Part shown: piece after piece, positions 28,927 through 37,058 of the stretch
Layout: each line of letters opens with the position of its first letter
Position numbering within the stretch: position 1 is the first letter of the stretch
Source: Rubrivivax sp.
GTDB lineage: Bacteria > Pseudomonadota > Gammaproteobacteria > Burkholderiales > Burkholderiaceae_C
Reading direction: 5' to 3'
DNA: 64,000 bases
Assembly (NCBI GenBank): GCA_019635285.1
Contig: JAHBZS010000006.1
Coordinates: 89,945 to 153,944, forward strand
Notes under the pieces: model-generated
What the model was told of the DNA's origin: nothing
Database searches by the model: none
The model's input: the letters and a program-made list of their open reading frames with translations, nothing else
Translations under genes and position numbers: made by a program

Positions 28927-28981
28927 TTCAGCGCCTCTTCAGCGCCTCTTCAGCGCCTCTTCAGCGCCTCTTCAGCGCCTC
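28927..28981. repeat. Tandem repeat, 11-bp unit, five perfect copies
   Basis: Unit TTCAGCGCCTC repeated five times without a mismatch from 28927 to 28981. It forms the last 11 codons of the minus-strand cyclodeaminase-like gene and its downstream region. Because 11 is not a multiple of 3, adding or losing one unit changes the reading frame at that gene's end. Confidence 0.95.
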
Positions 28982-29915
28982 TTTGGCGCATCTCCCACAC
29001 CAGCATCGCCGCCGCCAGGTCTTCCAGTGCGGTGCCCACCGACTTGAACACCGTGCGCTCGCCCTCCGTCTGCCGGCCGGCGACGTCGCCGCGGCTCAGC
29101 CCGGCCAGCGTGCCGCACAGCATGCCGGCATCCCAGGCGCCCCGGGCCACCGGCGAGAGCAGGTCGCCGCTCTTGCGCAGCGCTTCGTCGGTATCGACGT
29201 AGACGCGCGCGCCGCTGAAGCAGGCATCGTCGGCCTCGCGCATCTGCGGCGTGAAGCTGCCGATCAGGTCCAGATGGCTGCCCGGGCGCAGCCAGGCGCC
29301 TTGCAGCAGCGGCGCCGTGGCCAGCGTGGCGCAGCTGACCACGTCGGCCGCGGCCACCGCGCCGGCCAGGTCGGTGGTGGCCGCGGCGTCCAGCCCGTCG
29401 TCGCGCCAGCGGGCTGCCAGCGCCTCGGCCTGGGCCGGTCGCCGTGCCCAGACCTCGACCCTTTGGATGGGCCGCACCGCGCGGTAGGCGGCGGGCAGCA
29501 GCGCGGCCACGCGGCCGGCGCCGACCACCAGCAGCCGCGTCGCATCGCGCCGCGCCAGGCTCGACGCGGCCAGCGCCGAGGCCGCGACGGTGCGGCGCGC
29601 GGTGATCTGGTCGCCGTCCATCTGCGCCAGCGGCCGGCCGGTGGCGGCGTCGTAGAGGGTGTAGGTCGCATGCAGGCCCGGCAGGCCGCGCGCGGCGTTG
29701 CCGGGAAAGACGCTCACCGTCTTGATGCCCAGGAAGCGGCCCGGCAGCCAGGCCGGCATGATCAGCAGCGTCGCGCTGTCGCCGTCGGCGCCGGGCAGCG
29801 TGTGCACGTGGCGCGGCGGCACCTCGCAGCCGCTGGCGAACAGCTCGCGCAGCGCCGGAATCAGCCGGTCGAAGGGCAGGGCGTCGCGCGTGGCGTCGGC
29901 ATCGAAGTGCTGCAT
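28950..29915 (-). CDS. Ornithine cyclodeaminase / mu-crystallin family protein
   Basis: A 321-residue NAD(P)-dependent protein. The family's N-terminal substrate domain shows SATLLIMPAWLPGRFLGIKTVSVFPGN (the Lys is a conserved ligand). The Rossmann segment LLVVGAGRVAALLPAAYRAV follows, then GSHLDLIGSFTPQMREAD. Members include ornithine cyclodeaminase, alanine and lysine dehydrogenases and imine reductases; the exact reaction is open. The last codons read into the 11-bp repeat and give the tail EEALKRR. The ATG at 29915 is preceded directly by an in-frame GTG. It is divergent from the SDR gene. Confidence 0.88.
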   Translation of the reverse strand: MQHFDADATRDALPFDRLIPALRELFASGCEVPPRHVHTLPGADGDSATLLIMPAWLPGRFLGIKTVSVFPGNAARGLPGLHATYTLYDAATGRPLAQMDGDQITARRTVAASALAASSLARRDATRLLVVGAGRVAALLPAAYRAVRPIQRVEVWARRPAQAEALAARWRDDGLDAAATTDLAGAVAAADVVSCATLATAPLLQGAWLRPGSHLDLIGSFTPQMREADDACFSGARVYVDTDEALRKSGDLLSPVARGAWDAGMLCGTLAGLSRGDVAGRQTEGERTVFKSVGTALEDLAAAMLVWEMRQRGAEEALKRR

Positions 29916-29956
29916 CACGGCATCGTAGCGGCGGCTTCTTGCCTATGATGGCGTGC

Positions 29957-30658
29957 ATGGATGCACCTGTCGCCTTGCTCACCGCCGCTGGCAGCGGCAT
30001 CGGCGCCGCCGCGGCGCGCAAGCTCGCCGCCGAGGGCTGGCAGGTGGCCATCCTGTCGTCATCGGGGCGCGCCGTGGCGCTGGCCGGCGAACTCGGCGGC
30101 CTGGGCATCACCGGCTCCAACCTCGAAACGGCCGACCTGCAGCGCCTGGTGGATGCCGCGATGGCGCGCTGGGGCCGCATCGACGCGGTGGTCAACAGCG
30201 CCGGCCACGGCCCGAAGGGCGCGCTGCTGGACATCAGCGACGCCGACTGGCAGCGCGGCATGGAGTTCTACCTGCTGAACGTGGTGCGCATCGCCCGGCT
30301 GGTGACGCCGGTGATGCAGCAGCGCAAGCGCGGCGTCATCGTCAACGTCAGCAGCTATGCCACCTTCGAGCCGGAGGCCGCGTTCCCGACCTCGGGCGTG
30401 TTCCGCGCCGGCCTGGCGGCCTTCGCCAAGCTGTATGCCGACCAGTACGCCGCCGACGGGCTGCGCATGAACAACGTGCTGCCGGGCTTCATCGACAGCC
30501 TGCCGGAACGGCCCGAGCGCCGCGGGCGCATCCCGATGGGCCGCTACGGCAAGGACCAGGAGGTGGCCGAGCTGATCGCCTTCCTGGTGTCGGAGCGCTC
30601 GTCCTACATCACCGGCCAGAACATCCGCATCGACGGCGGGCTGACGCGGTCGGTGTGA
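29957..30658 (+). CDS. SDR family oxidoreductase with an atypical active site
   Basis: A 233-residue Rossmann-fold protein. The cofactor motif is TAAGSGIGAAAARKLA, the NSAG motif is present (VVNSAGHGPKG), and the catalytic Ser is in VNVSSYATF. At the YxxxK position, 13 residues after this Ser, the sequence has SGVFR: Ser replaces Tyr and Arg replaces Lys. This occurs in some SDR subgroups and argues against ordinary alcohol dehydrogenase chemistry. The C-terminal SSYITGQNIRIDGGLTRSV is classical FabG-like. It lies 101 bp upstream of the P450 gene on the same strand. Confidence 0.88.
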   Translation: MDAPVALLTAAGSGIGAAAARKLAAEGWQVAILSSSGRAVALAGELGGLGITGSNLETADLQRLVDAAMARWGRIDAVVNSAGHGPKGALLDISDADWQRGMEFYLLNVVRIARLVTPVMQQRKRGVIVNVSSYATFEPEAAFPTSGVFRAGLAAFAKLYADQYAADGLRMNNVLPGFIDSLPERPERRGRIPMGRYGKDQEVAELIAFLVSERSSYITGQNIRIDGGLTRSV

Positions 30659-30759
30659 GGCGGGCGACGGCGATGGGCGCGGCGGTCCGGATCCGCGGCT
30701 GCCGGTGCGGTGCTGCGCGGGACACGTCCTGACGATGCGTTGATCCTTCTGGAGTGTTC

Positions 30760-32181
30760 ATGTCCGTTGCCGAATCGACCACCGCCACGCTGCGCCAGTT
30801 GCAGGATCTGCCCGGGCCGCGCGGCTGGCCGGTGCTGGGCAACCTGCCGCAGATCGAGCCGGCGCGCTTTCACCTGCAGCTCGGCCAGTGGGCGCAGCAG
30901 TACGGGCGCTACTTCCGGCTGCGCATGGCCAACCGGCTGCTGCTGGTGACGGCCGACCACCAGGCCGTGGCGGCCGTGCTGCGCGACCGCCCGGAGGGCT
31001 TCCGCCGCACCGACCGGCTCGAAGCCGTCGGCCTGGAGATGGGGCTCAAGCCGGGCCTCTTCGGCGTCAACGGCGACGCCTGGAAGCGCCAGCGGCGCAT
31101 GGTCATGGCGGCGTTCGACCCCGGCCACGTCAAGGCCTACTACCCGTCGCTGGCGCGCTGCGGCGAGCGCCTGCGCGGGCGCTGGGCCGAGGCCGCGGCG
31201 CAGGGCCGCGACATCGACCTGCAGGCCGACCTGATGCGCTTCACCGTCGACGCCATCGCCGGGCTGGCCTTCGGCACCGACGTCAACACCCTGCAGTCCG
31301 ACGACGACATCATCCAGCAGCACCTGAACAAGATCTTCCCCAAGCTGTTCAAGCGGCTGATCACGCCGCTGCCGTATTGGCGCGTCTTCAGGCTGCCCTC
31401 GGACCGCGAGCTCGACCAGGCGATGGGGGCGGTGAACGAAGCCATCGATGGCTTCATCCGCAGCGCGCGCGAACGGCTGGCTGCCGACCCCACCCCGCAC
31501 AACCTGCTCGAAGCCATGCTGGTGGCGGCGGACGAGCCGGACAGCGGCATCGACGACGAGCAGGTGGCCGGCAACGTGATCACCATGCTGCTGGCCGGCG
31601 AGGACACCACCGCCAACACCTTGGCCTGGTGCATCTGGTTCCTCCATCGCCACCCGGCTGCGCTGGCGCGGGCCACGGCCGAGGTGCGCGGCGCCATGGC
31701 CGACGGCGGGCCGGTGACCCTGGAGCACCTGGCGCAGATGGACTACGTCGAGGCCTGCATGCACGAGACCATGCGGCTGAAGCCGGTGGCGCCGCAACTG
31801 CCGCTGCAGGCGCTGAAGGACACCGTGGTCGGCGACGTGGCCGTGCCGGCCGGCACCGTGGTCATCAGCGCGATGCGCCACGACAGCATCGACGATGCCT
31901 TCGTGCCCGACGCGCGCAGCTTCATGCCCGAACGCTGGCTGGGCGAGGACGGCCTGTCGGCGAGTTCGGCCAAGCGCATCTCCATGCCCTTCGGCGCCGG
32001 CCCGCGCATCTGCCCGGGGCGCTATCTGGCGCTGCAGGAGATGAAGATGGTGCTGCTGACCTTGCTGACCCACTTCGACATCGTGTCCGTCGACACCGCC
32101 GACGGCGCCGAGCCCGAAGAGCGGCTGATGTTCACGATGGCGCCGGTGGGCCTGCGCATGCGCTTGCGCGCGCGCGGCTGA
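30760..32181 (+). CDS. Cytochrome P450
   Basis: A 473-residue soluble P450. I-helix MLLAGEDTTANTLAW, K-helix HETMRLKP (ExxR), and the heme loop PFGAGPRICPGRYLALQE with Cys418 as axial ligand are all present. The N-terminal PGPRGWPVLGNLP proline motif is usual in eukaryote-like (CYP class II-like) enzymes but no membrane anchor is seen. No ferredoxin or reductase gene is nearby, so electron donors come from elsewhere. The ATG at 30760 follows GGAG by 5 nt. The neighbourhood suggests hydroxylation of a hydrophobic substrate; that is inference. Confidence 0.95.
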   Translation: MSVAESTTATLRQLQDLPGPRGWPVLGNLPQIEPARFHLQLGQWAQQYGRYFRLRMANRLLLVTADHQAVAAVLRDRPEGFRRTDRLEAVGLEMGLKPGLFGVNGDAWKRQRRMVMAAFDPGHVKAYYPSLARCGERLRGRWAEAAAQGRDIDLQADLMRFTVDAIAGLAFGTDVNTLQSDDDIIQQHLNKIFPKLFKRLITPLPYWRVFRLPSDRELDQAMGAVNEAIDGFIRSARERLAADPTPHNLLEAMLVAADEPDSGIDDEQVAGNVITMLLAGEDTTANTLAWCIWFLHRHPAALARATAEVRGAMADGGPVTLEHLAQMDYVEACMHETMRLKPVAPQLPLQALKDTVVGDVAVPAGTVVISAMRHDSIDDAFVPDARSFMPERWLGEDGLSASSAKRISMPFGAGPRICPGRYLALQEMKMVLLTLLTHFDIVSVDTADGAEPEERLMFTMAPVGLRMRLRARG

Positions 32182-32188
32182 GCCGGGC

Positions 32189-33421
32189 TCAGGCCATCGC
32201 GCCGATCGCCGGCCGCCGCGGCAGCCGCGTGAAGGCCAGCGCGGCCAGGAAGGCGCCCAGGCCCAGCGCGCTGGCGCCGATGAAGAGCCAGGCATAGCTG
32301 GAGAAAGCGTCGTAGATCAGGCCGCCCACCGCGGGGCCCAGCGCCATGCCCAGGCTGCTGGCCATGGTGGTGCTGCCGATCACCGTGCCCATCATGGGCA
32401 GCGGGAAGTTCTCGCGCGCGATCACCGCGAACAGCGGCATCACGCCAGCGTAGGTGAAGCCGAACAGCGCCGCGACGAGGTAGAAGCTGCCCAGTTCGCG
32501 CACCGCCACGTAGCCCAGCGCCACGACGGCCTGGGCCAGCAGCGCCAGCACCAGCACGCGCGCCGCGCCGAAGCGGTCGCCCAGCAGGCCGAAGACCAGC
32601 CGGCCGCCCATGCCCGCCAGGCCTTCCAGGCTGTAGATCGACACCGCGGCCATCAACGGGATGCTGCAGGCCACCGCGTAGTTCACCGTGTGGAAGATCG
32701 GGCCCGAATGGGTGGCACAGCTGAGGAAGCTGGTGAGCACCAGGATGACGAACGGCGCCGAGCGCATGGCCTGCCCGACCGACAGCGCCGGCGCCTGTGG
32801 CGCGCCCGGCACCGCCGCCGGTGCCGCCTGTGCCAGCGCCGGCGGGCGGCGCACCAGCAGCGCCAGCGGCAGCATGATCACCGCCACCAGCGCGGCGATG
32901 AGCTGCAGCGACGTGCGCCAGCTGTGGTTCTGCACCAGCCACGCGGCCAGCGGCGACATGGTCATCGGCGCCATGCCCATGCCGGCAGAGACCAGCGACA
33001 CCGCCAGGCTGCGCCGCGTGTCGAACCAACCGGTGACGCAGGCCATCAGCGGCGCGAAGATCGCCGCCACGCTGACGCCGACCACCCCGCCGAACAGCAG
33101 CTGGAAAGCCGGCAGCGAGCTCGCCAGGCTGGCCAGCGCCAGCCCCGTGGCCAGCAGCAACGAGCCCGTCAGCACCACGATGCGCGGGCCGATGCGGTCG
33201 GAGAGGGCGCCCCAGCCGATGCTGCCGAAGGCCAGCGCCAGGAAGGCCAGCGTCATCGCCGTGGAGATGCCGGTGGTGGACCAGCCGGTGTCCCGGGCGA
33301 TGGGCCGCAGCAGCACCGGCAGCGAGAACAGCCCGCCGATGGCCACACAGCCCAGCACGCCGCCTGCAGCGACGATGACCCAACGGTAGTGAGCGCGCAG
33401 CGCGTCAAGAGAGAAGAGCAT
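32189..33421 (-). CDS. MFS transporter
   Basis: A 410-residue inner-membrane protein with about twelve hydrophobic helices. The motif-A loop GALSDRIGPRIVVLTG lies between helices 2 and 3, and a matching GGRLVFGLLGDRFGAARV lies after helix 8. It resembles the oxalate/formate antiporter-like and monocarboxylate-like MFS groups. It is convergent with the P450 gene, whose stop is 7 bp away. A role in uptake of a carboxylate used by the neighbouring catabolic genes is possible but unproved. Confidence 0.9.
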   Translation of the reverse strand: MLFSLDALRAHYRWVIVAAGGVLGCVAIGGLFSLPVLLRPIARDTGWSTTGISTAMTLAFLALAFGSIGWGALSDRIGPRIVVLTGSLLLATGLALASLASSLPAFQLLFGGVVGVSVAAIFAPLMACVTGWFDTRRSLAVSLVSAGMGMAPMTMSPLAAWLVQNHSWRTSLQLIAALVAVIMLPLALLVRRPPALAQAAPAAVPGAPQAPALSVGQAMRSAPFVILVLTSFLSCATHSGPIFHTVNYAVACSIPLMAAVSIYSLEGLAGMGGRLVFGLLGDRFGAARVLVLALLAQAVVALGYVAVRELGSFYLVAALFGFTYAGVMPLFAVIARENFPLPMMGTVIGSTTMASSLGMALGPAVGGLIYDAFSSYAWLFIGASALGLGAFLAALAFTRLPRRPAIGAMA

Positions 33422-33569
33422 GCCCGGTCCTTGGTGGATTGCGTCGGCCGCTCAGGCTAGCGTGGCCCGCCCGGCGGCGTGAGTAACAAGCTTGGCGTGA
33501 TTGCCTGCGCACAGGCGTCCACGCGACCGCGTGTCCCTTACGACGGACCAGGGCCCGCTGAATCGACCG

Positions 33570-34634
33570 TCAGCGCTGCTCGAGGCGCTGCACCGCCTGC
33601 TCGGCCTGCTCCAGCGAGCGCAGGATCGAGGCCTTGAGTGCCGGCAGGTCCACGCCCACGGTGCTCTTCTTGCCTTCGAGGTAACGCGCGTAGACGCCGT
33701 GCACGATGGCGGCGCTCTTCCAGCGGTTGAAGCCGACGTAGTAGTCCAGCAGGCGCAGGTCGCGGCCGGTGCGCGCGGCATAGCGCTCGGCGAGATGCCG
33801 GCGCGACGGCCAGCCGGGCAGGCTGGTCGGCGGCGTGCCGCGCACCGACGGCGGGTCGCTGGGCTCGGCCCACTGGTTCAGCGCATAGGCCAGGTCGGCC
33901 AGCGGGTCGCCCAAGGTGGAGATCTCCCAGTCCACCACCGCGGCGATGCGCCCGTTGGGGCCGACCAGCGTGTTGTGCAGGCCGTAGTCACCATGCACGA
34001 TGCGCGCCGGCCCCTGGTCGGGCACGTGCGCCAGGAAGTAGGCCTGCAGCTCGTGCGCGCGCGGGTCGTCGAGTTGCGCGCCGGCGATCGACGCGGTCCA
34101 CGAGCGGTACCAGGTCTTCAGCTGCCGGCCGATGTAGTCGTCCTTCTTGCCCAGCTCGCCCAGGCCCACCGCGTCGGGGTCGATGGAGTGCAGCTCGGCC
34201 AGCACGTCGATGAAGGAATGCGCGATCTCCGTGCGCAGCTGCGGCGGCGCATAGCGCTCGGCGTCGGCGGCCGAGTACAGCGGGTGGCCGTCGACGTGTC
34301 CCATCACGTAGAACAGCGCGCCCGTCACTGCGGTGTCGTCGCAGAAGCCCAGCGCGCGCGGCACCGGCACCGCGGTCTTGCCCAGGGCGCTGATCAGCGC
34401 CCATTCGCGCGCCATGTCGTGCGCCTTGGGCAGCAGCTCGCCCATCGGCGGGCGGCGGATCACCGCCTGCCGCCCCAGGGTGCCTTCGATCAGGTAGGTC
34501 AGGTTGGAGTGGCCGCCTTCCAGGCGCGTCCACTTCAGCGGCGGCGTCAGGTCGGGCACGTGGCGCGCGATCCAGGCCTCGACCCGGGTGAGGTCGTAGC
34601 CGACCGGCGCGCCCGCGTCAGCCGAGGCTTGCAT
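33570..34634 (-). CDS. APH-type phosphotransferase, LvaA/ACAD10-11-like hydroxyacyl-CoA kinase candidate
   Basis: A 354-residue aminoglycoside-phosphotransferase-fold kinase. Features: GGHSNLTYLIEG (nucleotide-binding region), RIVHGDYGLHNTLV (catalytic loop HGDxxxxN) and VVDWEISTLGDPLADLAY (metal-binding Asp). This is the subgroup found beside acyl-CoA dehydrogenases, fused to them in eukaryotic ACAD10/11 and separate as LvaA in Pseudomonas levulinate catabolism. Those enzymes phosphorylate 4-hydroxyacyl-CoA before elimination. Its start overlaps the end of the upstream dehydrogenase by 17 bp, so the three genes form an operon. An antibiotic-resistance role is unlikely. Confidence 0.88.
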   Translation of the reverse strand: MQASADAGAPVGYDLTRVEAWIARHVPDLTPPLKWTRLEGGHSNLTYLIEGTLGRQAVIRRPPMGELLPKAHDMAREWALISALGKTAVPVPRALGFCDDTAVTGALFYVMGHVDGHPLYSAADAERYAPPQLRTEIAHSFIDVLAELHSIDPDAVGLGELGKKDDYIGRQLKTWYRSWTASIAGAQLDDPRAHELQAYFLAHVPDQGPARIVHGDYGLHNTLVGPNGRIAAVVDWEISTLGDPLADLAYALNQWAEPSDPPSVRGTPPTSLPGWPSRRHLAERYAARTGRDLRLLDYYVGFNRWKSAAIVHGVYARYLEGKKSTVGVDLPALKASILRSLEQAEQAVQRLEQR

Positions 34635-35730
34635 AGCGCTCCAGGTGGTGGTCGGCATCGCCGAAGCGCTGGCCGATGGTCGTCAGTCGGCGGAAGGTGT
34701 GCGAGATCTTCAGCTCCTCGGTCATGCCCATGCCGCCGTGCAGCTGCACCGCCTCCTGGCTGACCGCACGCGCCGCATCGGCGATCTTCACCTTGGCGCC
34801 GGACAGCGCGCGGCCGCGCTCGGCGGCATCGGTGGCGGTGTCCACCTTGCTTGCTGCCAGCACGGCCATCGAGCGCGCCTGCTCGGTGTGGATGACCATC
34901 TCGACGATGCGGTGCTGCAGCACCTGGAACGAACCGATGGGCACGCCGAACTGCTTGCGTGTCTTCAGGTAGTCCAAGGTGGTGTCGTTGGCGAAGGCCA
35001 TGGCGCCGATGGCCTCGGCGCACTGCAGCGCGGTGGCGAAGTCCACGGCGTCTTCCAGCAGCGGCAGCGCGCCGCCGGCCTGGCCGAGCAGCGCATCGGC
35101 GGGCAGCTTCACGCCGGCCAGCGTCAGGTCAGCGGCGCGCTGGCCGTCGACGGTGCGGCAGGGGTTCAGGCTCAGGCCCGGCGCCTTGGCGTCGACGATG
35201 AACAGGCTGGGCCCGCCGGCGTCGGCCGAGACGATCAGCCGGTCCGCGGCGGCGGCGCCGACGACCACGCTCTTCGTGCCGTTGAGCACCCAGCCGTCGT
35301 TGGACCGGGTGGCGGTGGTGGCCTGCGGGGCCAGCTCGTAGCGCCGCCCCGGCTCCAGGTAGGCGAGGGTCAGGCGCGTGGACCCGTCGACCACGCCCGG
35401 CAGCAGCGCGGCGCGCTGTGCGGCGTTGCCGGCCCGGGCCAGCAGCCGCCCGGCCACGATGTGGTCGAGCAGCGGCTCCACCACCAGGGCTTCGCCAAAG
35501 GCTTCCATCACCGGCATCAGGTCGATGGCGCCGCCGCCGAAGCCGCCATCGGCTTCGGGCAAGGCGATCGCCGTCAGCCCCATTTCGGCGAAGGTCTTCC
35601 ATACCTGCGCGCTGTCGCCGCTGGCCGACTGAATGATGGCCTTGCGCTGCTCGAAGCCGTAGGCCTGGCCCAGGAACTTGCGCACCGAGTCGGCAAGCTG
35701 CTGTTGTTCGTCGCTGTATTCGAAGTTCAT
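34618..35730 (-). CDS. Acyl-CoA dehydrogenase family protein (subunit-like, lacks C-terminal EIQR motif)
   Basis: A 370-residue flavoprotein with the three ACAD domains: N-terminal helices (MNFEYSDEQQQLADSVRKFLGQ), middle beta-barrel (LTLAYLEPGR, NGTKSVVVGAAAADRLIVSA), and C-terminal helices ending AVQLHGGMGMTEELKISH. The usual YxGTNEIQRxII end is absent. This is typical of one partner in two-gene heteromeric acyl-CoA dehydrogenases, such as those of steroid side-chain degradation. The next ACAD gene is 10 bp upstream and carries the missing motif, so a heteromer is likely. The kinase gene overlaps its end. Confidence 0.9.
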   Translation of the reverse strand: MNFEYSDEQQQLADSVRKFLGQAYGFEQRKAIIQSASGDSAQVWKTFAEMGLTAIALPEADGGFGGGAIDLMPVMEAFGEALVVEPLLDHIVAGRLLARAGNAAQRAALLPGVVDGSTRLTLAYLEPGRRYELAPQATTATRSNDGWVLNGTKSVVVGAAAADRLIVSADAGGPSLFIVDAKAPGLSLNPCRTVDGQRAADLTLAGVKLPADALLGQAGGALPLLEDAVDFATALQCAEAIGAMAFANDTTLDYLKTRKQFGVPIGSFQVLQHRIVEMVIHTEQARSMAVLAASKVDTATDAAERGRALSGAKVKIADAARAVSQEAVQLHGGMGMTEELKISHTFRRLTTIGQRFGDADHHLERYASLG

Positions 35731-35740
35731 CGGGAGTTCC

Positions 35741-36922
35741 TCAAAGGCCCAGGGTCATCTTGGCGATGATGTTGCGCTGGATCTCGTTGCTGCCCGCGTA
35801 GATGCTGGTCTTGCGGTAGTTGAAGTAACGCGGCGACAGCCGCGACACGTAGGCGTCGACCTGGCCGTCGTCCACCGCGACGAAGGGCTGGGCCATCGGG
35901 CCCACGGCCTGCATCATCAGTTCGGTGATGGCCTGCTGGATCTCGGTGCCGCGGATCTTGAGCATCGACACGTCGGCACCGGGCGGCTGGCCGGTGCGGC
36001 GCATCTTGTCCAGGAAGCGCATCGACGTGAGCTCCAGCGCATCCAGTTCGATCTCCACGCGCGACAGCCGGTCGCGGAAGCGCACGTCGTCGATCAGCGG
36101 CTTGCCGTTCTTCTGCTCCTTGGCGGCCAGCGCCTTCAGCGCGGCCAGTTCGCGCTTGGACGAGCCCACCGCGCCCGAGCCCATGCGCTCGTGGCCCAGC
36201 AGGTACTTGGCCACCGTCCAGCCCTTGTTCTCCTCGTAGACGAGGTTCTCCAGCGGCACCTTCACCTCGTCGAAGAAGACTTCGTTGACCTCGTGGCCGC
36301 CGTCCATCAGGATCAGCGGGCGCACGGTGATGCCCGGCGTCTTCATGTCGATGAGCAGGAAGCTGATGCCTTCCTGCCGCTTCTCGGCGGCGGCGTCGGT
36401 GCGCACCAGGCAGAAGATCCAGTCGCCGTAGTGGCCCAGCGTGGTCCAGATCTTCTGGCCGGTGACGACGTAGTGGTCGCCGCGCCGCTCGGCGCGTGTC
36501 TTCAGCGACGCCAGGTCGGAGCCCGCGCCCGGCTCGCTGTAGCCCTGCACCCAGAAGTCCTCGCCTTCGCGGATGCGCGGCAGGAAGCGGTCTTTCTGCT
36601 GCGGGCTGCCGAAGCGCAGCAGCACCGACGCGCACATGCTCGGCCCGAAGGGCGGCAGCATCGGCGCGCCAGCCAGGCCGAACTCTTCGTCGTAGATGTA
36701 GCGCTGCGTGATGTTCCAGCCGGTGCCGCCCCATTCTTCGGGCCAGTGCGGCACCGACCAGCCCTTGGCGGCCAGGATCTTGTGCCAGCGTAAGTAGTCG
36801 TCCTTGCTCAGGCCGCGGTAGCCGGTGACCTTGTCGCGGATGTCCGCGGGCAGGTTCTTCGCCAGCCAGCCGCGCACCTCGTCGCGGAAGGCCAGTTCTT
36901 CGGGGGCGTAGTTCAGGTCCAT
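35741..36922 (-). CDS. Acyl-CoA dehydrogenase family protein
   Basis: A 393-residue ACAD. FAD-binding and substrate motifs: GYSEPGAGSDLASLKTRAERRGDHYVVTG and QKIWTTLGHYGDWIFCLVRT. The C-terminal YAGSNEIQRNIIAKMTLGL holds the conserved EIQR sequence. It introduces a 2,3 double bond into an acyl-CoA, passing electrons to ETF. It is first in the ACAD-ACAD-kinase operon. A 136-bp gap separates it from the divergent enoyl-CoA hydratase gene, which must hold both promoters. Confidence 0.95.
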   Translation of the reverse strand: MDLNYAPEELAFRDEVRGWLAKNLPADIRDKVTGYRGLSKDDYLRWHKILAAKGWSVPHWPEEWGGTGWNITQRYIYDEEFGLAGAPMLPPFGPSMCASVLLRFGSPQQKDRFLPRIREGEDFWVQGYSEPGAGSDLASLKTRAERRGDHYVVTGQKIWTTLGHYGDWIFCLVRTDAAAEKRQEGISFLLIDMKTPGITVRPLILMDGGHEVNEVFFDEVKVPLENLVYEENKGWTVAKYLLGHERMGSGAVGSSKRELAALKALAAKEQKNGKPLIDDVRFRDRLSRVEIELDALELTSMRFLDKMRRTGQPPGADVSMLKIRGTEIQQAITELMMQAVGPMAQPFVAVDDGQVDAYVSRLSPRYFNYRKTSIYAGSNEIQRNIIAKMTLGL

Positions 36923-37058
36923 GGACTCTCTCGAGGTCGCAGCGAAAAAGCGATGATGCCCGCACCGCGACCCTGCCGGGGAGAAGGTTTTCCATGTCCA
37001 CTTGGCGACAGCGGCCGCGCGTTATGCTGGCCCTCGACCGCATCACGGGAGACACGCC

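Noticed and set aside
33570-34634. Aminoglycoside resistance gene
   Set aside because: The APH fold is present but the subgroup and the overlap with acyl-CoA dehydrogenase genes point to CoA-ester metabolism.
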